Program-made: the position numbers and the translations under genes
Shown: positions 17,995-26,533 of the stretch, piece by piece
Layout of the letters: each line of letters starts with the position of its first letter
Numbering within the stretch: the stretch's first letter is position 1
Assembly (NCBI RefSeq): GCF_010993975.1
Contig: NZ_JAACZO010000013.1
Coordinates: 1-53,778, forward strand
Reading direction: 5' to 3'
DNA: 53,778 nucleotides
Source: Halomonas faecis
GTDB lineage: Bacteria; Pseudomonadota; Gammaproteobacteria; Pseudomonadales; Halomonadaceae
The notes under the pieces: model-generated
Database searches by the model: none
What the model was told of the DNA's origin: nothing
The model's input: only the letters and a program-made list of their open reading frames with translations

Positions 17995-19044
17995 TTACTG
18001 AACGCCGCGGTTTTCGCGCCAGATCCCCAGCTTTTGCTGGGCGACGCGGTCGGAGTAGCTGAACAGCACGGCGTCCTCGTCGGCCTCATGTACCACCGGG
18101 GACCAGCTGGGTACCACGAAGATATCCTTGGGCTTCCAAGCGAAGGTGGTGTCGCCGATGGTGGTGCGGCCGGTGCCCTCGACGACGCTGAACACCGTGG
18201 CGTCGGTACAGCGGTAGCCGGCGGTCTTGAAGCCCTTGGGCAGCAGCTGCACGAAGGGCGCGATGGTGGGCATGGCGAAGCCGCCGTCTACCGGATTGAC
18301 ATAGCGCATTTTGAGACCGTGGCAAGGGTCCCACTCGTCACGCTGGCGCATGGTCTCCAGCGCCTCGCGGGTGCGCTCGTAAGGGTAATTGAAGATGGGC
18401 GAGGCCAGACCGCGCTTCTCGAAGTCAACCGGCAGCATGTTGGCGCCGTAGCGTGCCAGCGAGTCGCCAGTGGGCCTGGTGATCGCTTGCATGTCCTCGT
18501 TCAAGCTCTCGGCGAAGGAGGCGTCATAGAACGAAACCATGGGGATATCCAGACCATCCATCCAGATCATCGGTTGGTCGGACTCGTTGCCGTGGTCGTG
18601 CCAGGCCCAGGGTGGCGTGATCACGAAGTCGCCTTCTTGCATGATCGTGCGCTCGCCGTTGACCGCGGTGCAGGCACCGCCACCGTCCATCACGAAGCGC
18701 AGTGCCGACTGACTGTGGCGGTGTGCCGGGGCTACCTCTCCGGGCATCACCAGCTGCAGGCCGGCATACAGTGAGGTGGTAATGCGGCTTTGCCCGCGCA
18801 GCCCGGGGTTCTCGAGGATCAGTACCCGGCGCTCGGCTTCCTTGGCGGTGATCAGCTCGCCGGCCTCCATCAGCAATTGCCGGGCCGTTGCGAAGTCCCA
18901 GAGGTGCGGCTCGCAGCCGCTCCTGGGGGTAGGGGTGATGATATCACTGAGCACGTTCCACAGAGCGCTGAAGTCCTGCTTGGCAAGTTTCTCGTAGTAG
19001 GCCTCGCGCTCGGGCGAGCGTTGCGGCTTTTCGGTAAGCGACAT
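17995..19044 (-). CDS. mhbD: Gentisate 1,2-dioxygenase
   Basis: A 349-residue bicupin extradiol dioxygenase. The N-terminal cupin shows P-A-H-R-H-S-Q-S-A-L-R-F followed by G-D-F-V-I-T-P-P-W-A-W-H-D-H, the Fe(II) histidine pattern of gentisate dioxygenases; the second, degenerate cupin is at about 270-330. It opens the ring of gentisate with O2 to give maleylpyruvate. It lies 19 bases behind the 3-hydroxybenzoate 6-hydroxylase gene. Confidence 0.93.
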   Translation of the reverse strand: MSLTEKPQRSPEREAYYEKLAKQDFSALWNVLSDIITPTPRSGCEPHLWDFATARQLLMEAGELITAKEAERRVLILENPGLRGQSRITTSLYAGLQLVMPGEVAPAHRHSQSALRFVMDGGGACTAVNGERTIMQEGDFVITPPWAWHDHGNESDQPMIWMDGLDIPMVSFYDASFAESLNEDMQAITRPTGDSLARYGANMLPVDFEKRGLASPIFNYPYERTREALETMRQRDEWDPCHGLKMRYVNPVDGGFAMPTIAPFVQLLPKGFKTAGYRCTDATVFSVVEGTGRTTIGDTTFAWKPKDIFVVPSWSPVVHEADEDAVLFSYSDRVAQQKLGIWRENRGVQ

Positions 19045-19063
19045 GGTCTGTTCTCCTATGAAC

Positions 19064-20266
19064 TCAGCTGTCTTGTGACGTGGTGACGTTGCTCAGGCCG
19101 CTGCCGCCGTAGAGCCACTCGATGCGATCGTAGAAATCGTCGGGACTCATGGCGCGCATGGTGGCGTTGCGCATGGCCGCCTTGCCGTCGGCCGGGTGGT
19201 AGATGTACTCGCCCATCAGGCGTGAGTAGGTTTGCACTCGGGCGGTGCGTGAGAATCGGTCGTTGCGGTAGGCCTCGAAGGCGTTACCCAGGTCTTCCTT
19301 ATCGCCGAGGTGATAGGAGAGGCAGACGGCGTCCTCCATGGCCATGCAGGCTCCCTGGGCCATGTACTGCAGCATCGGGTGGGCGGCGTCGCCGAGCAGT
19401 ACCACACGGCCGTCGATCCACTGCTCGTTGGGATCGCGGTCACATAGCACCCACATCTTCCAGTCCTTGCCGTGCTCGATGATCTGGCGCGGACGCTCGG
19501 CGATATGCGCGAAGCCTCGGTAGACCTCTTCCTTGGTCACCGGCTTACCGGCCACCGGCTCGGGGGCGTCGTTGTGGTAGGTCACCACCAGGTTATAGAC
19601 CTCGCCACCCTTGAGCGGGTAGTGGACGATATGGCACTTGGGGCCGGCCCACAGCGTGGCGGCGTTCCAGCGCAGTTCCTCGGGCATCTGCTCGGTGGGG
19701 ATCACCGAACGGTAAGTGGTGTGTCCCGAGACCCGTGGCGCGCCGTCGCCGACCAGCTTCTGGCGGATCGGCGACCACAAGCCCTCGGCGCCGATCAGGG
19801 CGCGGCCGGTGAATCGCTCGCCGTTTTCGAGGATGGCGATGACACCTTCGGCGGACTGTTGGTAGCCCTCGACTCGCGAGCGGGTACGAATCTCGATCAG
19901 ATCGCTGGCCTCGCAGGCATCCAGCAGCACCTTGTGCAGATCGGCGCGATGCACCACTGCATAGGGGTTGTTGAAGCGCTTGCGGAACTTGTCGCCCAGG
20001 GGGATGGCGGCGATCCGACGATCCTCGATAGCATCCATCAGTAGCAGGTCATCGATGTAGACCGCCTTGGCGCGCGCTTCGTCGCCGACGCCGAGGTAGT
20101 CGAAGGCGTGGAAGGCGTTGGGACCGATCTGGATGCCGGCACCGATCTCGCCGAGCTCGGGGGCTTGCTCCAGCACCAGGGAAGGAACGCCCTGGCGGGC
20201 CAGCCCCAGGGCGGCGGCCAGGCCGCCGATGCCGCCGCCGGCGATGATGATGGTGTCGTTGCTCAT
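19064..20266 (-). CDS. mhbM: 3-hydroxybenzoate 6-monooxygenase
   Basis: A 400-residue single-component FAD monooxygenase of the PHBH/salicylate hydroxylase class, most like XlnD/MhbM/3HB6H. The dinucleotide motif is G-G-G-I-G-G-L-A-A-A-L, the DG-type motif lies around L-I-G-A-E-G-L-W-S, and the FAD motif is L-L-G-D-A-A-H-P-M-L-Q-Y. It hydroxylates 3-hydroxybenzoate para to the hydroxyl to give gentisate, using NADH. The ATG at the complement of 20264-20266 is preferred over a GTG three codons upstream. The adjacent gentisate genes support 3-hydroxybenzoate over salicylate as substrate. Confidence 0.9.
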   Translation of the reverse strand: MSNDTIIIAGGGIGGLAAALGLARQGVPSLVLEQAPELGEIGAGIQIGPNAFHAFDYLGVGDEARAKAVYIDDLLLMDAIEDRRIAAIPLGDKFRKRFNNPYAVVHRADLHKVLLDACEASDLIEIRTRSRVEGYQQSAEGVIAILENGERFTGRALIGAEGLWSPIRQKLVGDGAPRVSGHTTYRSVIPTEQMPEELRWNAATLWAGPKCHIVHYPLKGGEVYNLVVTYHNDAPEPVAGKPVTKEEVYRGFAHIAERPRQIIEHGKDWKMWVLCDRDPNEQWIDGRVVLLGDAAHPMLQYMAQGACMAMEDAVCLSYHLGDKEDLGNAFEAYRNDRFSRTARVQTYSRLMGEYIYHPADGKAAMRNATMRAMSPDDFYDRIEWLYGGSGLSNVTTSQDS

Positions 20267-20302
20267 ATGAGGCACCTCTTTCGTTCGGTTGCGGTAGGGC
20301 GT

Positions 20303-21562
20303 CTAGCGGAAGACGCTCACGACCCAGGGGTTGAGGATGATCAGGAGAATCACTAGGCAGGCCGCCAGGATGAAGGGCGTGATCCATAGGGTGATGCGCG
20401 ACAGGCTGACGTTGCTGATCGCCGAGGCGACGAAGAGTCCGGCGCCCACCGGGGGCGTCAACAAGCCCAGGGTCAGGGTCATGCAAGTGACGATGCCGAA
20501 ATGCACGGAATCGATGCCGTAGCTGCCCTGGGCCACCGGCAGCAGGATCGGCACCAGAATGATCAGCGCGGCGATGCCGTCGAGCACCATGCCGACCAGT
20601 AGCAGCATCACGAACACCAGCAACATGAATAGCAGCGGGCTCTCGGTGGCATCCTGCATCAGGCTGGCCACCTGCTGGGGGATCTGGTTGTAGACCAGTA
20701 CCCAGCCGAAGGCCTTGGCCGCGGCGATCAGGAACAGCACGATGGCGGTGTTGCGGGCGGTACGGGCCAGTACCCCGGGCAGGCTCGAGGCCTTGAGGTC
20801 ACGGAACAGCACCCCGCCGATGAGCAGCGCCATCAGGGTGGCTGCGGCCGCAGACTCGGTGGGGGTGACGATGCCGAAGGCGATGCCGCCGACGATCACC
20901 AGGGGTATGCTCAGGGTCAGGATGGCATTGCGGGTCGCTAGCCAGCGGTCGACGGGATCCCGCTCGCCATTGGGTTCCTTACGGGCGCGGCGAGCGATCA
21001 GCGCGATCAGGCCGCAGATCAGGATGAACAGCACCAGGCCGGGAATGATCCCTCCCATGAACATGGCGCCGATGGAAACCTGGGCGATGACGCCGTAGAT
21101 GATGAAGATCATCGACGGTGGAATGATCGGCCCGAGTAGGCCGGCGCCGGCGGTCAGGGCTGTGGCGAACCCCTTGTCGTAGCCGTCGCGCTCGAGCTCC
21201 GGGGTCATCACCCGACTCATGATGGCAATCTGCGCGGTGGCCGAACCCATGATGGAGGCCAGCATCAAGTTCGAGGTCAGCGAGACATAAGCGATGCTGT
21301 GGGGGAGCCAGGCGAACCAGGCACGGGCCGCCTGAATGATGCGCCGGGTAATCCCGCCCTCGTTCATGATTTCGCCGAGCAGAATGAACAGCGGGATGGC
21401 CAGCAGATCGAACACTTCCAGCGAGCCGAACAGCACCTGGGGAAGGCCCTCCAGGATGCGGTAGTTGCCGGTGTTGATCACGAAGGCAAAGGTGGAGGCG
21501 AGTAGCACGAAGGCAATCGGCATGCCCAACAGCATCAGCAGGATGAAGACGGCGAGGGTCAT
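20303..21562 (-). CDS. dctM: TRAP transporter large permease DctM (3-hydroxybenzoate operon)
   Basis: A 419-residue polytopic DctM subunit with about 12 membrane segments. Family motifs G-A-G-L-L-G-P-I-I-P-P-S near residue 140 and L-L-T-P-P-V-G near 370 are present. It uses a sodium gradient to move the ligand handed over by DctP. It lies 3 bases after dctQ and 36 before the monooxygenase gene, so uptake and catabolism are one transcription unit. Confidence 0.92.
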   Translation of the reverse strand: MTLAVFILLMLLGMPIAFVLLASTFAFVINTGNYRILEGLPQVLFGSLEVFDLLAIPLFILLGEIMNEGGITRRIIQAARAWFAWLPHSIAYVSLTSNLMLASIMGSATAQIAIMSRVMTPELERDGYDKGFATALTAGAGLLGPIIPPSMIFIIYGVIAQVSIGAMFMGGIIPGLVLFILICGLIALIARRARKEPNGERDPVDRWLATRNAILTLSIPLVIVGGIAFGIVTPTESAAAATLMALLIGGVLFRDLKASSLPGVLARTARNTAIVLFLIAAAKAFGWVLVYNQIPQQVASLMQDATESPLLFMLLVFVMLLLVGMVLDGIAALIILVPILLPVAQGSYGIDSVHFGIVTCMTLTLGLLTPPVGAGLFVASAISNVSLSRITLWITPFILAACLVILLIILNPWVVSVFR

Positions 21563-21565
21563 GGG

Positions 21566-22081
21566 TCAGGTCTCCTCGTCGTCGTTGGCCAGGACGAAGG
21601 CCGTACGCGAGCGGTCCGGAAGCCTGGCGAGAATATGAAGGATCCCGGTGACACAGAAGATCGGCACGATCAGATAGAAATGCCACTTCGGCCAGTCCAG
21701 CGTGAGGGCGATGTCATAGGTGACTGAGGGTGAGCGAATCCAGCCTACGGAGTACCACAGCAGGGTGGCCAGCACCGCCAGGCAGATGAGTTCGGTGAGC
21801 CTGTAACTGAAGCGTTGCCACCTCGTCGGGAGCAGCCCTATCAGCATGGTCAGACGGACATGCTGGTCGTAGTGGACGGCCACCGACATGGCCAGAAAAG
21901 CCATCCACACCAGGATGTAGACCGCCAACTCCTCGGCGAAGAATATTGGGCTGCTGAACGCGTAGCGGGCTACCACGTTGACGATCAGCAGCACGCTAAA
22001 GGCGACGATCAGCAAGCTACAGAGCATTTGTTCAAGTCGCGCCAGCCTTCGGCTGGCGCGGGTAAGTAAGGTCGTGGTCAT
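21566..22081 (-). CDS. dctQ: TRAP transporter small permease DctQ (3-hydroxybenzoate operon)
   Basis: A 171-residue four-helix DctQ subunit. E-E-L-A-V-Y-I-L-V-W-M-A-F-L and a following V-H-Y-D-Q-H-V are typical of the family. The ATG at 22081 has GGTGATC directly upstream; a GTG three codons earlier is possible. A perfect 10-bp hairpin lies in its first codons (22038-22060). Confidence 0.88.
   Translation of the reverse strand: MTTTLLTRASRRLARLEQMLCSLLIVAFSVLLIVNVVARYAFSSPIFFAEELAVYILVWMAFLAMSVAVHYDQHVRLTMLIGLLPTRWQRFSYRLTELICLAVLATLLWYSVGWIRSPSVTYDIALTLDWPKWHFYLIVPIFCVTGILHILARLPDRSRTAFVLANDDEET
22038..22060. other. Perfect hairpin inside the 5' coding region of dctQ
   Basis: CGCGCCAGCC and GGCTGGCGCG form a 10-bp stem with a 3-base TTC loop, covering codons 8-15 of dctQ on the minus strand. 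Such a stable structure near a start codon could lower translation of the membrane subunit relative to dctP, or block RNA decay. Confidence 0.4.
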
Positions 22082-22120
22082 CGCGATCACCCGTGGCTCA
22101 GGAGGGACGGGGGGTTTGGC

Positions 22121-23128
22121 TCATTCGCCGTCTTGCAAGGTCGAGACCTCCTGTTGGAAGGCCTGGATGATGGGGTGCTCGCCAAACCGCTCGTCGAATG
22201 CCTGGTTGGCGGCATCGAAGACGGGCTCGGCCTCCTCGAGGGTGAAGACATTGATGGTGTCTTCCAGGTAGGCCAGGTTGCTGGCCTCCGCTTCGATCTG
22301 AGCCTCGGTGCCCCAGGTCAGGGCTTCTTGCATGGCGTCATCGAGCAGGACGCGCTCCTCCTCGGATAGCGACGACCAGGTGGCCTGGCTGATCACCGAT
22401 ACGGCCGGGAAAGCCATGTGGTTGGTTAGGGTCAGGTGTGTGGCCACCTCGTAGAAGCCGGAGCCCACGAGGGCATCCAGATCAATGTCCACACCGTCGA
22501 GCATGCGGTTTTGCAACCCTTGATAGACGTCGGGCAGATGAACCGGGGTCGGCGTGGCACCGGCGGCTCGCCACCAAGTCTGCATGGCCGGGATGGGGAT
22601 GATGCGGACCTTCTCGTTGTCGATGTCGTCGAGGCTCTCTACGCGCTCGTCACGCATCAGGATGTGGCGCATGCCGGCGAACGTGTAGCCGAAGGCGTGC
22701 AGGCCCTTGTCGTCCAGTTGATCCAGCATCTGCTGGGCGGCATCGGTCTCGGTGGCTGCGGAAGCTGCTTCGACACCATCGAACAGGAAGGGGCTGAACC
22801 AGCCGACGAAGGCCGGCTCGCGTTGGCTGGTGATGGCAGTGGTCATGATGCCCATATCCAGCAGACCGGTTTCCATCTGCGAGAACATCGCCGGTTCGTC
22901 TCCCAGTTGACCGGCCGGAAAGGTGGCGATGGTCAGCTCGCCGTTGCTGCGTGCGGCGACATCTTCGGCGAACCGTTCGGCAGTTTGAGTCCAGATGTGT
23001 TGCGGGGGGGTGATGAGCCCCATTCTCAATTCCTTGGCCAGTGCCGGGGCGCTGGCGGTGAACAGCGAGGCGCTCAGGAGTGCGGTGAATAGACGTTGGC
23101 GTGTCAGAGGGCGTGTAGTGCTTGTCAT
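22121..23128 (-). CDS. dctP: TRAP transporter substrate-binding protein DctP (3-hydroxybenzoate operon)
   Basis: A 335-residue receptor with a signal peptide ending at A-P-A-L-A (about residue 31), then K-E-L-R-M-G-L-I-T-P. It is clearly a different DctP subgroup from the three two-cysteine proteins and has no cysteine in the mature part. The ATG at the complement of 23126-23128 has GAAGG upstream; the longer GTG frame is rejected. First gene of dctPQM-mhbMDHI-marR; 3-hydroxybenzoate is the inferred ligand. Confidence 0.87.
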   Translation of the reverse strand: MTSTTRPLTRQRLFTALLSASLFTASAPALAKELRMGLITPPQHIWTQTAERFAEDVAARSNGELTIATFPAGQLGDEPAMFSQMETGLLDMGIMTTAITSQREPAFVGWFSPFLFDGVEAASAATETDAAQQMLDQLDDKGLHAFGYTFAGMRHILMRDERVESLDDIDNEKVRIIPIPAMQTWWRAAGATPTPVHLPDVYQGLQNRMLDGVDIDLDALVGSGFYEVATHLTLTNHMAFPAVSVISQATWSSLSEEERVLLDDAMQEALTWGTEAQIEAEASNLAYLEDTINVFTLEEAEPVFDAANQAFDERFGEHPIIQAFQQEVSTLQDGE

Positions 23129-23182
23129 TGTCTTGGCCTTCGTTGGTGCAGGATCGATTCGCACGGTCAAAAGTTGACCTAG

Positions 23183-23212
23183 ATCAGTATTGTGATCATC
23201 AGTATTGTGATC
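23183..23212. repeat. Perfect 15-bp tandem repeat in the divergent dctP/dctP promoter region
   Basis: ATCAGTATTGTGATC occurs twice head to tail (23183-23197, 23198-23212), 55 bases upstream of the minus-strand dctP start. Each unit ends in a TGATCA-like dyad. It could be a duplicated operator half, for example for the MarR at 16030, or simple slippage. Confidence 0.6.
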
Positions 23213-23305
23213 AATTCGACGAAAGTCGAACCGCTCTATCGCAAGCGGACCAGCAGGCGGGAGAAGGGGCTTATACCAAAGTTGGGTATCGGAGAGGGCC
23301 TTGCG

Positions 23306-23344
23306 CTGGACTATAATCCAGAAACAAATAAGTGGTCATTACCA
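23306..23344 (+). promoter_or_regulatory. Candidate promoter and operators upstream of the second TRAP operon
   Basis: CTGGA-CTATAA-TCCAG (23306-23321) is a dyad that contains a TATAAT box (23312-23317). TGGTCATTACCA (23333-23344) is a TGGT-N4-ACCA dyad of the kind bound by FadR-type GntR regulators. No matching GntR gene is adjacent, and no good -35 box is seen, so activation by a regulator is possible. Confidence 0.35.
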
Positions 23345-23389
23345 TTGTTTTGTAAACCAACAAATATAACCCAGCCGTCGAGGTGACCC

Positions 23390-24523
23390 ATGACAACACG
23401 CCCCCTGCTCACAACCCTTGCCGTCGCCGCTACTGCCGGTAGCCTGGTGCTGAGCGTCCAGGCTCAGGCCCGTGATCTACGCATGGCCCCCGGGGTGCCG
23501 CCGGCGCATCCCGCCTATGACCCGATGTTCACCGAATTCGCCGAGCGCCTGGCCGAGAAGACCGATGGCGACTTGACGGGCAACCTCTTGGGGACCGAGG
23601 TGGCCAACATCGGCAACATGCGTAACGCCATCAAGAGTGGCCTGGTGGAGGTGGGGCTCTTCCTGCCGGCCTATTTCCCGGCCGACCTGCCCGAGATCAA
23701 CCTGGTCGGCGACTTGGCGTTCCTGGGCACCAACCCGCATGCCATGGGGGCGGCGATGACCGAGTACATCGTCACTTGTGGCGAGTGCCAGGAGGAGCTC
23801 AAGGAACTGGGCATCGTCTATACCAGCTCCCATGCGTCCGACCTCTACCGGATCCTCAGCACCGAGCCGGCGAACTCCCTTGACGATATCCAGGGGCTGC
23901 GCATGCGCGTCGGTGGCCCTCAGTATTCTCGCTGGGCGGAGGCAGTAGGCATCTCGCCAGCGACCATTCCGGTGGGTGAACAGTATGAGGCGCTCTCGCA
24001 AGGAGTGATCGAGGGCACCATTGCGTCCATCGCGGATATCATCTCCTTCCGGCTGGATGACGTGCTGAATTATGTCACTGATGTCGAATTGGGCACGTTC
24101 CACAGCACCATTTCCCATGCGGTCGGTCAGCAGGCCTGGAGCTCGCTTCCTGCCGAGCAGCGTGAGGCGCTGATCCATGCTTCCGTGGAAGCGAGTGCGG
24201 CCATCACCCAGCGCTGGGGCTATGAGATGGCGGATGAAGCTCGCAACATCGCGCATGAAAACGATATCGAGATTCTCGAGCCCGACCCTGAATTGCTGAA
24301 AGCCACCGAAGCCTTCCTCGAGGAAGACCTGGTCCATGCCGCCGAGCAGGCCGAGGAGCGCTATGGCGTCGCGGATGCCGCAGAGAAGGTCGAGCGTTTC
24401 CAGGGCCTGGTGGAGAAATGGACCGAGATCGTCGAGGAGGTCGACGAGGAGCCCGACGCCGTCGCTGACGCCATGAAACGTGAGATTTGGAGTCAGGTGG
24501 ACTTTTCCACCTACGGAACCTGA
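23390..24523 (+). CDS. dctP: TRAP transporter substrate-binding protein DctP (CoA-transferase/thiolase operon)
   Basis: A 377-residue receptor, longer than most DctPs, with an extended acidic C-terminal tail after about residue 310. The signal peptide ends at V-Q-A-Q-A; then R-D-L-R-M-A-P-G-V-P-P-A-H-P. It belongs to a diverged DctP subgroup: L-R-M-R-V-G-G replaces the common L-R-I-R-R-P, and it has a C-G-E-C pair near residue 127. GAGGTGA precedes the ATG. Co-directional dctQ, dctM, CoA-transferase and thiolase genes suggest an organic acid that is then activated to CoA and thiolysed. Confidence 0.85.
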   Translation: MTTRPLLTTLAVAATAGSLVLSVQAQARDLRMAPGVPPAHPAYDPMFTEFAERLAEKTDGDLTGNLLGTEVANIGNMRNAIKSGLVEVGLFLPAYFPADLPEINLVGDLAFLGTNPHAMGAAMTEYIVTCGECQEELKELGIVYTSSHASDLYRILSTEPANSLDDIQGLRMRVGGPQYSRWAEAVGISPATIPVGEQYEALSQGVIEGTIASIADIISFRLDDVLNYVTDVELGTFHSTISHAVGQQAWSSLPAEQREALIHASVEASAAITQRWGYEMADEARNIAHENDIEILEPDPELLKATEAFLEEDLVHAAEQAEERYGVADAAEKVERFQGLVEKWTEIVEEVDEEPDAVADAMKREIWSQVDFSTYGT

Positions 24524-24536
24524 TTGCATACGTCTC

Positions 24537-24558
24537 GGGGGCGGTATTTGCCGCCCCC
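24537..24558 (+). other. Hairpin between dctP and dctQ
   Basis: GGGGGCGG (24537-24544) and CCGCCCCC (24551-24558) form an 8-bp GC stem with the loop TATTTG, located right after the dctP stop. Without a U-tract it is probably a stability or partial-termination element giving more receptor than permease. Confidence 0.5.
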
Positions 24559-24589
24559 CGTGCCAGCCTAGGCTTTAGGGGACGCGTTC

Positions 24590-25114
24590 ATGGCCGTTTT
24601 GTATCGCCTGACCAATCAGGCTGCCGTCGGACTGGCGATGCTGGGTACTCTTGGCATCCTGCTGATGGTGATTCACGTCACGCTGGATGTGTTGCTGCGT
24701 TCGGTTTTTTCGGTATCGATTCCGGCAACCGTGGAGCTGGTGACTCGCTACTATCTGATCACGCTGGCACTGCTGCCGCTGGGTTGGGTGGAGTGGCGCC
24801 GCGGGATGATTGCCGTGGAGGCCCTGGAGGGGCTCATGAAACCGTGGCTGGTGCGCCTGTCCGACGTGCTGGTGTCGCTGCTTTCGGCCGCGGTCTATGC
24901 CGTTCTGGCCGTGGCCACTTGGGACAAGGCGATGGAGCAGTACGATATCGGCTCCTACGTCATGTCGCTCAACTTTCCCATGCCGGTCTGGCCGACCTAC
25001 TTCGCCTTGCCCGCTGCCTTTGCCCTGGCGGCGGTGGTGTGTGTGGTACGGCTGCCGTTCCTGGCCAGGGATGCGGCCTATCCCTCCAGCACGTCAGATG
25101 AAAGGGGATCTTGA
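24590..25114 (+). CDS. dctQ: TRAP transporter small permease DctQ
   Basis: A 174-residue four-helix membrane subunit: P-A-T-V-E-L-V-T-R-Y-Y-L-I near 45-57 is the DctQ helix-2 pattern, followed by W-V-E-W-R-R-G. It follows the dctP hairpin and its stop shares one base with the dctM start (TGATG), so the two membrane subunits are translationally coupled. Confidence 0.87.
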   Translation: MAVLYRLTNQAAVGLAMLGTLGILLMVIHVTLDVLLRSVFSVSIPATVELVTRYYLITLALLPLGWVEWRRGMIAVEALEGLMKPWLVRLSDVLVSLLSAAVYAVLAVATWDKAMEQYDIGSYVMSLNFPMPVWPTYFALPAAFALAAVVCVVRLPFLARDAAYPSSTSDERGS

Positions 25115-26412
25115 TGTCCGTTGACGTTGGCTTCTACGGCCTCGCCATTTTAATGCTGCTACTGGCGCTGCGGGTGCCGGTGGCGATCTCGCTGGTCGTG
25201 GTTTCGCTGGGCGGCATGACGGTGATGTTAGGCTGGGATACCGCCATCGGGCAGCTTTCCTCGGCGCCCTACGAGTTCATCGCCAAGTGGACGCTCAGTG
25301 CGGTGCCGATGTTCCTGCTGATGGGTTTCGTCTGCTATCACACTGGCCTTACCAATGGTCTCTTCAGTGCCGCCAAGGTAGTGTTTCGCTGGCTGCCTGG
25401 CGGGGTGGCGATCTCCAGCATCGTGGCTAGCTCCGGCTTCGCCGCGGTGAGCGGCTCGAGCGTGGCCTGTTCGGCAGCCATGGGGCGCATCGCCATTCCC
25501 GAGATGGTGCATGGCGGCTACAAGCCGAGCTTCGCCTGCGGCACCATCGCCGCCGGTGGCACCATCGGCGCACTGATTCCCCCCAGCATCCTGATGATCG
25601 TGTATGGCGTCTTCGCCCAAGTTTCCATCACTCAGGTGTTCCTGGGGGGAATTACCATCGGCTTGCTGACGGCGGTCAGCTACAGCATCGTGATCCTGAT
25701 GGTCAGCTGGTTCCGGCCGGACATCGTGCCGCGGGAAGCCGTGGGGGCTCGCGACATCACTGTCCGACGGGCACTGCTCGACATCTGGCCGGTGCTGGTA
25801 CTGGGCGTGCTGGTGTTCGGTGGCCTGTTCTCGGGGGTGTTCACCGCCACCGAGGCGGGAGCGGTAGGAGCCGCTGGGGCGATTCTCATCGGCCTGCTGC
25901 TCAGGCGCCTGAATGGCCGGGCGATGAAGGCCGCGCTGCTCGAAACGCTTTCGACCACCTCGGCGCTGCTGATCATCGGCGTCGGGGCCAGCATGTTCAC
26001 CCTGTTCCTCAGTCTGAGCGGCCTGGCCGGCTACATCACCGGAGCGGTGACGGGCTGGGAGCTCTCCTATCTCGAATTGATGCTGGTGGTGGTGCTGATT
26101 TACCTATTTCTGGGGCTGTTCATGGAGCCCTTCGGCGCCATGCTGGTGACCCTGCCCGTGCTGCTGCCGGTCTTCGAGCTCCACGACGTGAGCCTGATCT
26201 GGTTCGGCGTGTTGCTGGTCAAGTTGCTCGAGATCGGCATGATCACCCCGCCAGTGGGCATGAACATCTTCGTCATCAAGGGGGTTGCGGGCCAGTACGC
26301 CTCCTTGGTGGATATCTTCAAGGGCGTGGCGACCTTTCTGGTGGCCGACATCGTGGTCGTCGCGCTGGTCATCTTCTATCCCCAGATCGTGCTGGTGCTG
26401 ACCGGCGGCTGA
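25114..26412 (+). CDS. dctM: TRAP transporter large permease DctM
   Basis: A 432-residue DctM with about 12 membrane segments, G-T-I-G-A-L-I-P-P-S near 150 and M-I-T-P-P-V-G-M-N near 385. The ATG at 25114 overlaps the dctQ stop by one base; AAAGGGG lies upstream. Confidence 0.93.
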   Translation: MSVDVGFYGLAILMLLLALRVPVAISLVVVSLGGMTVMLGWDTAIGQLSSAPYEFIAKWTLSAVPMFLLMGFVCYHTGLTNGLFSAAKVVFRWLPGGVAISSIVASSGFAAVSGSSVACSAAMGRIAIPEMVHGGYKPSFACGTIAAGGTIGALIPPSILMIVYGVFAQVSITQVFLGGITIGLLTAVSYSIVILMVSWFRPDIVPREAVGARDITVRRALLDIWPVLVLGVLVFGGLFSGVFTATEAGAVGAAGAILIGLLLRRLNGRAMKAALLETLSTTSALLIIGVGASMFTLFLSLSGLAGYITGAVTGWELSYLELMLVVVLIYLFLGLFMEPFGAMLVTLPVLLPVFELHDVSLIWFGVLLVKLLEIGMITPPVGMNIFVIKGVAGQYASLVDIFKGVATFLVADIVVVALVIFYPQIVLVLTGG

Positions 26413-26533
26413 TACGAGGAGGGAAGGTACCTGACGCTCACCGTTGGTAACTCGAATATGAGGTTATTAGTTTGTTTATTCAACAATATATTGAATCTCC
26501 AATATTTAATGCCTCCTCAGGAGGGCCGAAAGC
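26413..26533 (+). promoter_or_regulatory. AT-rich leader of the CoA-transferase gene with an SD-covering hairpin
   Basis: The gap is strikingly AT-rich. It contains the dyad TTCAACAATATATTGAA (about 26479-26495) and a small hairpin, CCTCC-TCA-GGAGG (26512-26524), whose right arm is the ribosome-binding site of the GTG start at 26534. A separate promoter or translational control for the CoA-transferase/thiolase pair is plausible. Confidence 0.4.
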
